From NCBI RefSeq assembly GCF_017377395.1, contig NZ_CP061800.1, forward strand, positions 3,100,001 to 3,164,000: a stretch of 64,000 nt of DNA, given 5' to 3'. This stretch comes from Desulfonema magnum. Lineage in GTDB: Bacteria; Desulfobacterota; Desulfobacteria; Desulfobacterales; 4be13. Within the stretch, counting starts at the first letter, position 1; each line of letters opens with the position of its first letter. The position numbers and the translations under genes were made by a program. Below the pieces are notes generated by a model, which was not told the origin of the DNA, made no database searches, and was given only the letters and a program-made list of their open reading frames with translations. This document shows, piece by piece, positions 38,439 to 46,916 of the stretch.

Positions 38439-39607
38439 TCTTCATCTGTCAGATAACAAGCAGGATCAGGAGCCCATACGTCGCCGGTCACTGCCTCCGC
38501 ACGCACCCTGAAATTTCCCCCGCAAATATCGAGCCACTTACAGGATGCGCATCTTCCCTTCATATGCTTCTTTTTCTCTTTCAATTTTGCCAAAAGCGGA
38601 TCAGAATCCCCTGTCCAGATTTCAGAAAATGGCCGTTTCCTGATATTTCCGAAACTGCAATGACGCCAGAACTGGTCCGCATAGATTTCCCCGTCCCAGC
38701 TCACGCACCCGATGCCTCTGCCTGAATTATTCCCTTCATTCATTTGGAGAAGTTCGAGAACCTCTGCCGCACGCTCAGGATTTTCTTTGAGCAGCCTCAT
38801 ATAAAGATAGGGGCCGTCAGCATGGTTATCAACCGTTAAAACTTCTTTTGATATTCCCCTGTCATGCAACTGTTTTGTGTAATCCATGATGAGGTCAACT
38901 GCCGCACGGGTTTCTTCATGGGACAGATCCTCTTCAACAAGCTTTGAGCCGCGGCCCGCGTAAACCAGATGATAAAAACAGACCCTTGGAATGTCCATGT
39001 CTTCAAGGAGATTGAATATTTTCGGAATTTCAGCCGCATTGAATTTATTAATGGTGAATCGAAGCCCGACTTTTATTCCAGCTTCCTTACAGTTTTTAAT
39101 TCCGTCCAAAGCTGATCTGAAGGCCCCTCTGACTCCCCTGAAACGGTCATTCACCTCTTCCATGCCGTCAACGCTGATCCCCACATAAGAAAGACCGATT
39201 TCTTTCAAAGTACCTGCCATTTTTCGTGTGATCAGGGTGCCGTTTGTGGATATGACCGCCCGCATTCCTTTTCCCACAGCATAAGCCGCAAGCTCAGGAA
39301 GGTCTTTGCGAACCAGCGGCTCTCCTCCGGAGAGCAAAAGCACAGGCACGCCGAATCCGGCAAGATCATCAATCAGATGCTTTCCTTCTTCGGTGGAGAG
39401 TTCATTGTCAAAAGGGATGTCTTTGGCGTGAGCATAACAGTGAACACATTTTAAATTGCATCGTCTCGTGATGTTCCAAACAACCACTGGCCGCTTGTCA
39501 CGGGAAAACTGAAGCAGATGGGAGGGTAATTGTGATGATTCTCGTCCATACCTGAGGGCATCCGACGGTTCCACAGTTCCACAGTAAAGTTTTGATATTC
39601 CAATCAT
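38432..39607 (-). CDS. ahbC: Radical SAM/SPASM heme biosynthesis enzyme (AhbC-type)
   Basis: A 391-residue protein opening MIGISKLYCGTVEPSDALRY, which I recognise from the AhbC/NirJ-like group. The radical SAM cluster motif is CNLKCVHC (Cys 50, 54, 57), then LSGGEPL. The C-terminal SPASM domain has GCVSWDGEIY, HCSFGN, CASC and ICGG...C for auxiliary FeS clusters. AhbC converts 12,18-didecarboxysiroheme to Fe-coproporphyrin in the alternative heme pathway of sulfate reducers and archaea. AhbD (heme synthase) is the main alternative. It stands alone between heptamer arrays. Confidence 0.78.
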   Translation of the reverse strand: MIGISKLYCGTVEPSDALRYGRESSQLPSHLLQFSRDKRPVVVWNITRRCNLKCVHCYAHAKDIPFDNELSTEEGKHLIDDLAGFGVPVLLLSGGEPLVRKDLPELAAYAVGKGMRAVISTNGTLITRKMAGTLKEIGLSYVGISVDGMEEVNDRFRGVRGAFRSALDGIKNCKEAGIKVGLRFTINKFNAAEIPKIFNLLEDMDIPRVCFYHLVYAGRGSKLVEEDLSHEETRAAVDLIMDYTKQLHDRGISKEVLTVDNHADGPYLYMRLLKENPERAAEVLELLQMNEGNNSGRGIGCVSWDGEIYADQFWRHCSFGNIRKRPFSEIWTGDSDPLLAKLKEKKKHMKGRCASCKWLDICGGNFRVRAEAVTGDVWAPDPACYLTDEEI

Positions 39608-39652
39608 TTTAGTTATCAGTTATCAGTTGTCAATTATCAGTTATCAGTTGAC
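39608..39652 (+). repeat. Heptamer array (TTATCAG)n between ahbC and the ClpX-like gene
   Basis: AGTTATC/AGTTGTC/AATTATC units, about six, fill the entire 45-bp gap between the ahbC start and the stop codon of the upstream gene. They leave no normal spacer for a ribosome-binding site of ahbC. Confidence 0.9.
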
Positions 39653-41401
39653 TTAAAAAATTTGGTTTTCTTCCTTTAACAAATTGCCAATAAAAATTTC
39701 CGGTGACAAAAGCCCTTCCTTTGTGATGAAGAAGCGGGTTCTGCCAGTTTTTTCCCGAACCAGTTTAAAGCCATGTTCGAAGTCCATTGTCAGTTTTTTG
39801 TAAATGTCTTCAAAATCAGGTGAGGAATGTGCAAACTGCCCGATAATGAAATCAATGGCGTCTTCTTCCATAACAATGTTGATGTCATGGTTTTTATAGA
39901 AGTACAGCTCTATTTTTTTGATTTCATCTGCATAGGATTTGATCTTCTTGATGACGTTGCCGATTTCCATGATATGTTGGCAATAATACTCGGCAATCGT
40001 ATTGGTCCGTGACGGGGTCAGGGTGAGGTTGTATTTCTCGGCCAGGTTTTTCTTATTTAAGTTCACATATGCCTTAATAAATTTTTTTTCTTCATCTGAC
40101 AATTTTTGGAAACTTTCGGTCAGCTGTTTGCTGTCTGGCGATGCCTTCATTTCTTCAAGACTCTTTTCCGGTTCCTTAATGGCTGACTCAGTTACCGGGA
40201 ACAGACTGACGTTTGCGGAGGGTAATGCCTTTTCAAACAACAGCAAAGCTCTTTCAATGACGCTGACCAGACCTCTTGCCCCTGTATTTTCCATGAAAGC
40301 ATTCTTCGCCAGCATCCGAAGCACGCTGTCCTGAAATGTTATCCGGATGCCATATGCTGCAAAATCAAGTTTTTTACCAAGAATAACGGGATTGTTCGGA
40401 TTTTTTAAAATATTGAAAAGATCCTCCCGGGTCAGTCGCTCAAAAACCGCCTGAACCGGAAGGCGGCCCACAAATTCCGATTCAAAACCAAATTCTATCA
40501 GGTCCTCGGACCTCACTTGTTTCAGAACGTCATCTTGCTCCTCACGACTTGTGAACTGAGCTCCGAAGCCGATGTTCTTATCTCTCATTCTTCGGTTAAT
40601 AATGTCAGAAAGCCCCGCGAACGCGCCGCTCATAATAAACAGGATATTTTTTGTATTGACAGTGGTTTTATCCCGCTGGCCTGTCTTACGGAACCGCTCA
40701 ATTTCCTGAATCATTGAAATGGGATCATGGGGAACCTTTAATTCAACCTCTGTTTCCTCCATCGGTTTGAGCAAGGCACGCTGGACTCCGGTGTGAGAGA
40801 CGTCCGCGCCAATCAGGTTGCGGCTGGATGCAATTTTGTCTATTTCATCAATATAGATAATTCCGTTCTGAGCCAGCTCGATATCACCGTCAGCTTCCCT
40901 GACAAGATCACGGACCAAATCCTCCACATCGCCGCCCACATAGCCTGTTTCGCTAAATTTGGTCGCGTCGCCCTTCACAAAAGGAACGCCTATTTTTTTT
41001 GCGATCAGCTTGACCATGTAGGTCTTACCAACACCTGTGGGTCCGATCATCAGCACATTGTTCTTAATACGTCCGACCAAATTATCAATATTATCAGGGT
41101 GTTCCTGTACTCGTTTTATTCGGTTAAAATGAGTACATATTTTTGTGGCCAGCACCGCCTTTGCAACATCCTGTTTTACAATATATTGATCAAGATAAGA
41201 AACAAGCTCCTCGGGCTTTAAATCAAATTTGATATTCGTCTTTTTGGATGGAGATTCTTTTGTACTTCCCGTAAAGAGTTCCTGGGGAAGATTTATGGGG
41301 GACACAACTTTAACTTCCCCTCCGAATTTCTTAGCCAAAAATTCGCCAATTTCTTTCTCAATTTCTTTGGGACTTGGTATTTTTTCGTTGTGTTTTTTCA
41401 T
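39653..41401 (-). CDS. ClpX-like AAA+ unfoldase without the zinc-binding domain
   Basis: A 582-residue protein. Walker A is GPTGVGKT (120-127), pore loop ETGYVGGDVEDLV, Walker B IIYIDEID (181-188), and a ClpP-docking-type IGF loop in RDKNIGFGAQ (277-279). It then has FVGRLPVQAVFERL and GARGL as in ClpX. The N-terminal C4 zinc domain of ClpX is replaced by ~60 residues without Cys. The C-terminus carries ~170 extra residues (after ~430), mainly helical. It is probably an alternative unfoldase able to dock ClpP, with other substrates. It stands alone; clpP and lon are not adjacent. Confidence 0.82.
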   Translation of the reverse strand: MKKHNEKIPSPKEIEKEIGEFLAKKFGGEVKVVSPINLPQELFTGSTKESPSKKTNIKFDLKPEELVSYLDQYIVKQDVAKAVLATKICTHFNRIKRVQEHPDNIDNLVGRIKNNVLMIGPTGVGKTYMVKLIAKKIGVPFVKGDATKFSETGYVGGDVEDLVRDLVREADGDIELAQNGIIYIDEIDKIASSRNLIGADVSHTGVQRALLKPMEETEVELKVPHDPISMIQEIERFRKTGQRDKTTVNTKNILFIMSGAFAGLSDIINRRMRDKNIGFGAQFTSREEQDDVLKQVRSEDLIEFGFESEFVGRLPVQAVFERLTREDLFNILKNPNNPVILGKKLDFAAYGIRITFQDSVLRMLAKNAFMENTGARGLVSVIERALLLFEKALPSANVSLFPVTESAIKEPEKSLEEMKASPDSKQLTESFQKLSDEEKKFIKAYVNLNKKNLAEKYNLTLTPSRTNTIAEYYCQHIMEIGNVIKKIKSYADEIKKIELYFYKNHDINIVMEEDAIDFIIGQFAHSSPDFEDIYKKLTMDFEHGFKLVREKTGRTRFFITKEGLLSPEIFIGNLLKEENQIF

Positions 41402-42385
41402 AATTAAGACCTGTAATATATCATAAAAAGCTCATCAGCAGAACGATATCCAAATAACATGATTGTTCATCAGGCAGCTACCAGCCCACAGTTCATTGCC
41501 GGTTGCCAGTTGAAAATCACCGCATAGGAAGACTGCCTCTTATTTCCTGATTACAACAGCATGACCAAATATTTACACTTCGCTCCGTAAAATCAAGCCA
41601 ATCTTCACAACAATTAAGATGATAATCATAATTATAAAAAAAAGCAAGCCAAGAATTAGGAATCAGAATCCTGAGTCCGAAAATTATATTTTCGGCCGGT
41701 AAGGTCTGATATGGATATATAATAAGGTATTGTATTTTTGCAGTGCCCCGCATGGTCAGGACGTAAGCCCTGCTGCACGGCTTCGTGATAACTCGGTGAT
41801 CAGGTTTTCTGACCTGGTTCGGACAAAAAACCTGTCATTCTGTTCGACGACTCGACTGAGTTCGCTGAAGTCTGAACTCACGCCCAAGTCTGCGAAAGCA
41901 GCAATGACAGAAAAAACCCGATCATCGAAGGATTGAACCTGAAGCAGAACACGCCCAATTATTATCTTGACAAAGGGAAGCAACTGTTCAATATTTGATC
42001 TACGGCACATTATTTTAATATAATAATTGAATTTAAGTTTGTCCCGGCATGAAAATTGCATTCCTGACAAAACAGCAGGTTTCTGATTCATGTGACCGAC
42101 TTTCAGGTCAGGCAATTCCCTGTTTTGTCTCAGTTTGCTCTTATGTGTAAAAATCGGACATCAGATTTCTCAAAAGGTTTGAACCTTTTGAAGTCTTGCA
42201 TAAAAAGTTCAACTATTTAATCTTTAAAGAACAATTATTAATTTAACACAGCAATTGGATTATCATTAATCCTTTAAAGTCGGTATTCAGTGCCTGAGAC
42301 CGGCTTTTCGCCCAGGCGATGCTGTTCCATGTATGGTTCCCCGGATAATACCCCGCGAATTGTACGAATAAGAAAGGAGATTTTC
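41402..42385. other. Gene-free region with a family-D element (41791-41929) and the cold-shock leader
   Basis: 41402-41790 shows no gene. 41791-41929 is a family-D element with diverged ends (ACTCGGTGATCAGGTTTTCT ... AACCCGATCATCGAAG). From ~42150 the plus strand leads to the cold shock gene. A long 5' untranslated leader is usual for cspA-type genes and would fit here; I cannot define the promoter. Confidence 0.55.
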
Positions 42386-42586
42386 ATGGCGGAAGGTCGG
42401 ATAAAATGGTATAGCGAAAAAAAAGGATATGGTTTTATTGAAACAGATGAGGAAGGAGATATATTTGTTCACAGCACCGGTATTGAAGATCATGGCTTTT
42501 TTACCCTGCAAAAGCTTGATCCGGTGACGTTTGAAATAAAAGAAACATCCCGGGGACGCCAAGCAGTGAAGGTCAGACGGGCATAG
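42386..42586 (+). CDS. Cold shock domain protein
   Basis: A 66-residue CSD protein: MAEGRIKWYSEKKGYGFIE (RNP1-like KGYGFIE), then DIFVHST (RNP2 FVH), then VTFEIKETSRGRQAVKV. It binds single-stranded RNA/DNA as an RNA chaperone. AAAGGAGA sits 6 bp before the ATG at 42386, so a longer upstream frame was rejected. Standard CspA length. Followed three bases after the stop by an ATTGATA heptamer array and then by a terminator-like hairpin. Confidence 0.92.
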   Translation: MAEGRIKWYSEKKGYGFIETDEEGDIFVHSTGIEDHGFFTLQKLDPVTFEIKETSRGRQAVKVRRA

Positions 42587-42588
42587 AC

Positions 42589-42650
42589 AATAATTGGTAA
42601 TTGATAATTGATAATTAACAATTGATAATTGATAATTGATAATTGATAAA
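42589..42650 (+). repeat. Heptamer array (ATTGATA)n after the cold shock gene
   Basis: About eight units of AATTGAT/AATTAAC type start two bases after the stop codon. The unit is the reverse complement of the AATTATC/TTATCAA array before mgtE. Confidence 0.92.
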
Positions 42651-42812
42651 TTCCGATCTCACTTTCATTTCTGGTTGAGAGCTTTTATCATGGCTGTTAT
42701 AAAAATTCTACAGGGATACTTTTAGTAAGGATTGTTTCCGATCCCTGCTAAATTTAATCCTTGTAGTTATGCGCCTGTTCACCCCGTATTTATAATTTCC
42801 TTATAGATAAAC

Positions 42813-42845
42813 AAATACGGGGGCAAGGCAATTTCCCCCGTATTT
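42813..42845 (+). terminator. Hairpin terminator between the convergent cold-shock and DUF169-CoaE genes
   Basis: AAATACGGGGG (42813-42823) pairs perfectly with CCCCCGTATTT (42835-42845) around an 11-nt loop and is followed by TATCA. It lies between convergent genes and could serve both. The rest of 42651-42915 has nothing notable. Confidence 0.6.
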
Positions 42846-42915
42846 TATCATATTCTGAAAAAATACAGAATCACTCCGAATCTGTTTCTCGGTAATCCTT
42901 ATTTTAAACTGAATA

Positions 42916-44346
42916 TTACGAACGGATGCGTTCCTTTTGAATCTTTTTCAGGGATTCCCATAAAACTTCAACCTCTTTTCGGGTTTCTTCAACAGACCCT
43001 TCGTTTCTGATTACAAAGTCAGCATATCTTACTTTTTCATTAATAGGTAGCTGGGCTCTGAGAATGTTGGCTGCTTCTTCTTCGCTGATGCCGTCCCTTT
43101 TTGCCAGACGCCTTATCTGCTCCTCCTGGGAAATATGGACAATCAGTAATTTATCAAACAAATACTGTAAGTTAAGTTCAATCAGAAGCGGAATTGACAC
43201 CTGAATGATGGCGTTCGGATCCTTTTCCATAATCGCGTTGACTTCTTCTAAAAAGCCTTCGTGAATGGCCGGATGCGTAAAGCTTTCCAGTTTTTTCCTT
43301 TTCTCGAAATCGCTGAAAACAATGTCAGACACCTTTTTTCTGTCCAGGGTCCCGTCTTCCTGAAGCACCTGTTTTCCAAAGTAATCAACAATCTGTTCTA
43401 ACGCCGGGGTTCCCGGTTCAACCACCCGACGTGCAAGAATATCAAAATCAATAATCGGCGATCCCAGTTCTTCCAGCATATCCGATACCGTACTTTTTCC
43501 GCTGGCAATGCCCCCGGTCACTCCAAGAAGCAGACGGCTGTCTTTCCAGCCTATGGCTTTCATCGTGTCTGCCAACTTGCCATAGGCAGGCGGAAATGAA
43601 GCCGTGACATCGGCTTCCACGCCCGCAAAACTGATGGGATAGCGAATTCCTCTCCGGTAGAGCGTCTCCATGCCTCTGAGGGCCTTCTCCATCATCCCGG
43701 CCGGCACCGCCATAACCAAATCCTCATCCTGAGCATGTCCGTAACGGCGTTCTCCGTAACAAGGAATGGTCAGCGATGGTTTGCCAGTATCATAACATCT
43801 GACAATGGCGTCCGAGCATGAGGTTTCTCCCACACAATAGAACTGCATCACCTCGTAGTCCTCAAACTGAAGGGAATTGATCAGAAGCATCATCTGGGCC
43901 GGATTGGCATAAATGAGAACAATATCAGGTTCAAAAGGATTGTAAACCAGCGGTGCCATGGCAAGGGCCTCATATTTCCCAAGGGGAAGCCGGGGAATAG
44001 AACTCTCATATTTCTTTCCGTCCGCCTTTGTCTTGACCCAGACCAGGCTGCGAAACGTGCCGTCTTTGGCTGTCTCCGGAGTATCCGTCAGCCCCAGAAC
44101 AGAGGGACATGACGGAGAAATAAAATCGTCAACATCCGCCCCCACACTCCAGTCAAAATTTCTGACGAGCGTGATGAGCTGACAGAGCGTCACTTTATTC
44201 TCGGTTCTTCGCATAAAGGGAATCGTTTTGAGGTCTTCCTTGTTCTCCAGCATCTTAAAAGCCACAGGAAAAGATTTGAGGCGCATGAGAAGTTCCATTC
44301 TTCGGACCAGTTTTTCCCAGTCAGTTTTCTGTTTTTCCATATTCAT
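42916..44346 (-). CDS. coaE: DUF169 - dephospho-CoA kinase (CoaE) fusion protein
   Basis: A 476-residue two-domain protein. Residues ~10-255 are DUF169 (FPVAFKM, CQLITLVRN, PSCPSVLGL, A-APL-..P.DIVLIYANPAQMM, Y-GERRYGHAQDEDLVMAVP). Residues ~270-470 are a complete CoaE with P-loop GGIASGKST (278-286), IDFDILARRVV, TLDRKKVSDIVF, HPAIHEGF and a lid RLAKRDGISEEEA. CoaE phosphorylates dephospho-CoA to CoA, the last step of CoA synthesis. The DUF169 function is unknown; its Cys-rich loops might bind metal. The fusion suggests coupling of CoA supply to another cofactor or C1 process. It is followed upstream by a family-B element. Confidence 0.85.
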   Translation of the reverse strand: MNMEKQKTDWEKLVRRMELLMRLKSFPVAFKMLENKEDLKTIPFMRRTENKVTLCQLITLVRNFDWSVGADVDDFISPSCPSVLGLTDTPETAKDGTFRSLVWVKTKADGKKYESSIPRLPLGKYEALAMAPLVYNPFEPDIVLIYANPAQMMLLINSLQFEDYEVMQFYCVGETSCSDAIVRCYDTGKPSLTIPCYGERRYGHAQDEDLVMAVPAGMMEKALRGMETLYRRGIRYPISFAGVEADVTASFPPAYGKLADTMKAIGWKDSRLLLGVTGGIASGKSTVSDMLEELGSPIIDFDILARRVVEPGTPALEQIVDYFGKQVLQEDGTLDRKKVSDIVFSDFEKRKKLESFTHPAIHEGFLEEVNAIMEKDPNAIIQVSIPLLIELNLQYLFDKLLIVHISQEEQIRRLAKRDGISEEEAANILRAQLPINEKVRYADFVIRNEGSVEETRKEVEVLWESLKKIQKERIRS

Positions 44347-44384
44347 TGCTCCTTTTTTTTATAAATGTTCTGCAAGGGTGAATT

Positions 44385-44534
44385 AATTACCTAACCATAA
44401 GTTTTCGATATTTGCCAGGGAAAGAAACCCGGCTTTTTTTCCGGAATGATCCGCCTCCGCTGAAGGAAAAAGCCGGGTTTCTCCGCGGTTCACGGAAAAA
44501 AAAGATGTATAAAAAACTTTTGATCGGATACTTA
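44385..44534. mobile_element. Family-B repeat element
   Basis: TTACCTAACCATAAGTTTTC at the left and AACTTTTGATCGGATACTTA at the right, with the core palindrome GAAACCCGGCTTTTTT / GGAAAAAGCCGGGTTTC. Nearly the same as the element at 30582 without its insertion. Confidence 0.85.
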
Positions 44535-44583
44535 TATTGCGTTTCACCCTGTCCGAATATCAAGAGAATTGTTATTTCATGGT

Positions 44584-45789
44584 TTATGTCAAAGCTCCTC
44601 CCTTTCGGAAGGTCACAGGGGAATAATTCCTGTTTTTCAGGGCATTCAGAAGGTCTTTCTCATCCTTTATGGAATCAAAGAACTGTGTGGCATAAATGCC
44701 GACTTCGTTCACCTCGTGCGCGTCGCTCCCGCCTGTACTCGGAAAACCAAGACCTGCGGCCACCTGGGAAGAAAACTCATTTTCTTTTTCTGTGACTTTT
44801 CCGTTCATGACCTCCACCGCGTCAACATATTTGAAAAGCGGTCTTGTCATGGCATTTTCCACTGTTAATCCGAGCTGTTTCACCCCAAAAACCAGAAATC
44901 CCCTGAAAGGATGCGCCGCGATCATGAAGCCGTCTGCTTTCTCCACTCGTTCTCGGAGAACCTCCAGGCTGAGAATGCCGTCCCCGTCAGGCGTGATGTT
45001 GTTATTCACTCCGAATACAAGAATATGTCCCTGATCCGTTGTAATTTCAGTGCCTCTGAGAACCAGAAAACCATGTTTCTGTCTCAGTTCTTCCACACGG
45101 TTCGCCTCCCATATATAATTGTGGTCGGCCAGACATATCCCGTCCAGACCGATTCGTTTTGCTTCTTCGATCAGATGATCTTCGGAAACAGAACTGCACG
45201 GAGACGCGGGAAATGTATGGGTATGCAGATCAATGACAACTCCCCCTGGTTTTCTCTCTCTTTGCACCGGCTTTTCCTGAACCCGGATATGAGGAGTTTC
45301 CTTGTTTTCGGGAGGGGCCTGGTTCTGCGTTTTACAGATATCCTCATGGGGGGTTTTACCTGGTTTCGGAGCAGCCTCTGTCTGACCATTGAGAAATGCT
45401 TCAAAAGTCAGATCAGGTTGGCTCTCTTTTGCATCTTCCCAGCGTATGATCTTCACGGTTTCTTCGACTGAGTCACAGCACTCAATGAGAAGCGTGGCAA
45501 AATGGCGGCATCCTTTTCTGCCAATGATTTTGTGTATCTTTTGGGTGTTATCCTCGTCTTCAATACAAAATCCCACTGCTTCCTGGAGAAAGGGCACTGC
45601 CCTGGGACATTCGGGCGTTGTCCACCGGTTCCATTTCCCTTCAACTGACAGAAGTGTGAGATCGGATATTCTCACAGAGACATCCACCTCCACTCCGTAG
45701 ATCATATCATCGAGGGACCCGTGGACCACCAAGATGTCCTGGTCTTCTCTCACGATGCTGACCACTTTGTTTCTCGAAAATTTCAGCAT
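44584..45789 (-). CDS. DUF2889-PHP fusion protein
   Basis: A 401-residue protein. Residues ~1-120 resemble DUF2889 (FSRNKVVSI..., DLTLLSVEGKWNRWTTPECPRA, LLIECCDSVEETVKI), as in the next gene upstream. A Pro/Lys-rich linker (~130-185) precedes a PHP domain with metal ligands HTHTFPAS, ADHN, RGTEITTDQGHILVFG, AAHPF and GSDAHE. PHP domains hydrolyse phosphoesters, often nucleotides or histidinol phosphate, with two or three metals. The substrate is unknown. The upstream DUF2889-only paralogue is on the same strand, 48 bp away. Confidence 0.78.
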   Translation of the reverse strand: MLKFSRNKVVSIVREDQDILVVHGSLDDMIYGVEVDVSVRISDLTLLSVEGKWNRWTTPECPRAVPFLQEAVGFCIEDEDNTQKIHKIIGRKGCRHFATLLIECCDSVEETVKIIRWEDAKESQPDLTFEAFLNGQTEAAPKPGKTPHEDICKTQNQAPPENKETPHIRVQEKPVQRERKPGGVVIDLHTHTFPASPCSSVSEDHLIEEAKRIGLDGICLADHNYIWEANRVEELRQKHGFLVLRGTEITTDQGHILVFGVNNNITPDGDGILSLEVLRERVEKADGFMIAAHPFRGFLVFGVKQLGLTVENAMTRPLFKYVDAVEVMNGKVTEKENEFSSQVAAGLGFPSTGGSDAHEVNEVGIYATQFFDSIKDEKDLLNALKNRNYSPVTFRKGGALT

Positions 45790-45837
45790 ATTTTATTTAT
45801 ATCCTTTTCCTGAAATGAAAATTGAAATGCGTCAGAT

Positions 45838-46335
45838 TTATTTCGGAGGTTCAAGACCTTCCACAAGGCTGCTCCCGGGCGCAAAAGCCGCACAGCGATT
45901 GTATAATCTGATATTGTTTCTGACCATGTTTGCGTAATGTTCTTTTTTCTCCTCATGCTCCTTGGGCGTGTTCAGCAGTGTATCTTTGGTCAGTGATAAA
46001 ATGACGCCGTGACAGCATTCCTCCACCATGAAAATCAGTTCTTTACAATCTGTTCTGCTCCCGAGAAGCCCCTTGATGATTTCCAGCATCCCCGGACCGA
46101 TTCGGACCCCCACTGCTTTTTGAAGAAATTCGGTTGACTCAAGACATGCTTTCTGAGAGCTTCGCCGTACCTCTCCCTGAATGGTTGTAATTTCAAGATC
46201 AGGCAACCGGGCCGTGATTTCAACATAAGCTTCCGTGAGCGTGTCCTGAAGGCGGCAGGATGATCTGATGGTCTGCTCATCAGTTTGTTCAACATTGGTA
46301 CTCCTGTTCCTTGAAAACGTGAGGATATTGTTCAT
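45838..46335 (-). CDS. DUF2889 domain protein
   Basis: A 165-residue protein covering a whole DUF2889 domain: FSRNRSTNVEQ, CRLQDTLTEAYVEITARLPDLEITTIQGEV, C-ES-EFLQKAVGVRIGPGML, MVEECCHGVI, then a C-terminal tail with PP and E-rich residues. Function unknown in the family. It lies directly upstream of the DUF2889-PHP gene and is likely cotranscribed with it. Confidence 0.75.
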   Translation of the reverse strand: MNNILTFSRNRSTNVEQTDEQTIRSSCRLQDTLTEAYVEITARLPDLEITTIQGEVRRSSQKACLESTEFLQKAVGVRIGPGMLEIIKGLLGSRTDCKELIFMVEECCHGVILSLTKDTLLNTPKEHEEKKEHYANMVRNNIRLYNRCAAFAPGSSLVEGLEPPK

Positions 46336-46864
46336 GATTCAACTCTCCTGGATTTTATATTTTATTTCGGTCAGCAGACCGAAGAATCTTTTCTGAAAGG
46401 GGTTCTGTCCTTGTTTTTCAAACGGTTCGATCCGATGAAATTCATTCTTTACATATTTTAACAGATTTGCCCTTGTTTCATAAGCATAAACAGAATAAAG
46501 GTCAACCTCGAATAAACCCCATAAGAATAAGTACCCGTAACAAAAATTTTGGGGTATTTTTTCAAAATCTCATTTAATCAGTTTCAGCAAATTTTCCGAA
46601 TAATTTTGACTGAAAAATATGTCCGGATACTTACCAGTAACAAATTTGCAGCCACTCGGAACTCAGAATACAGAGGGCAGGATTTATGAATTGAGAGATG
46701 TCCCGCAGGGACTTATGAGAATAGTCTGGCAATTCATCACAGCGTCTTTAATAACACTTAAACGGTTTTTTTCTAATATTTTCTTTGAAATTCAATTCTT
46801 TTTAAAAAAAAGACACTGATTATGCGCGATTTTGGGGGAAAAATTCTTTAACACAACAACAAAA
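46336..46864. other. Promoter region of the DUF2889 operon and spacer to the TRAP gene
   Basis: About 530 bp, AT-rich. It should contain the minus-strand promoter for 46335. ATGTCCGGATACTTA at 46619 repeats a motif seen near 3419. No supportable gene; the small frame at 46619-46819 lacks any coding signal. Confidence 0.45.
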
Positions 46865-46896
46865 AAAGGGCAAAGCCGTTTCCGGCTTTGCCCTTT
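46865..46896 (-). terminator. Rho-independent terminator of the TRAP dctP gene
   Basis: A perfect 14-bp stem AAAGGGCAAAGCCG / CGGCTTTGCCCTTT with a TTTC loop; on the minus strand it is followed by a T-run (TTTTTTTGTTG). It begins ~20 bp after the dctP stop. A strong candidate. Confidence 0.9.
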
Positions 46897-46916
46897 GTGT
46901 ATCAGCCTTTTTTAAG

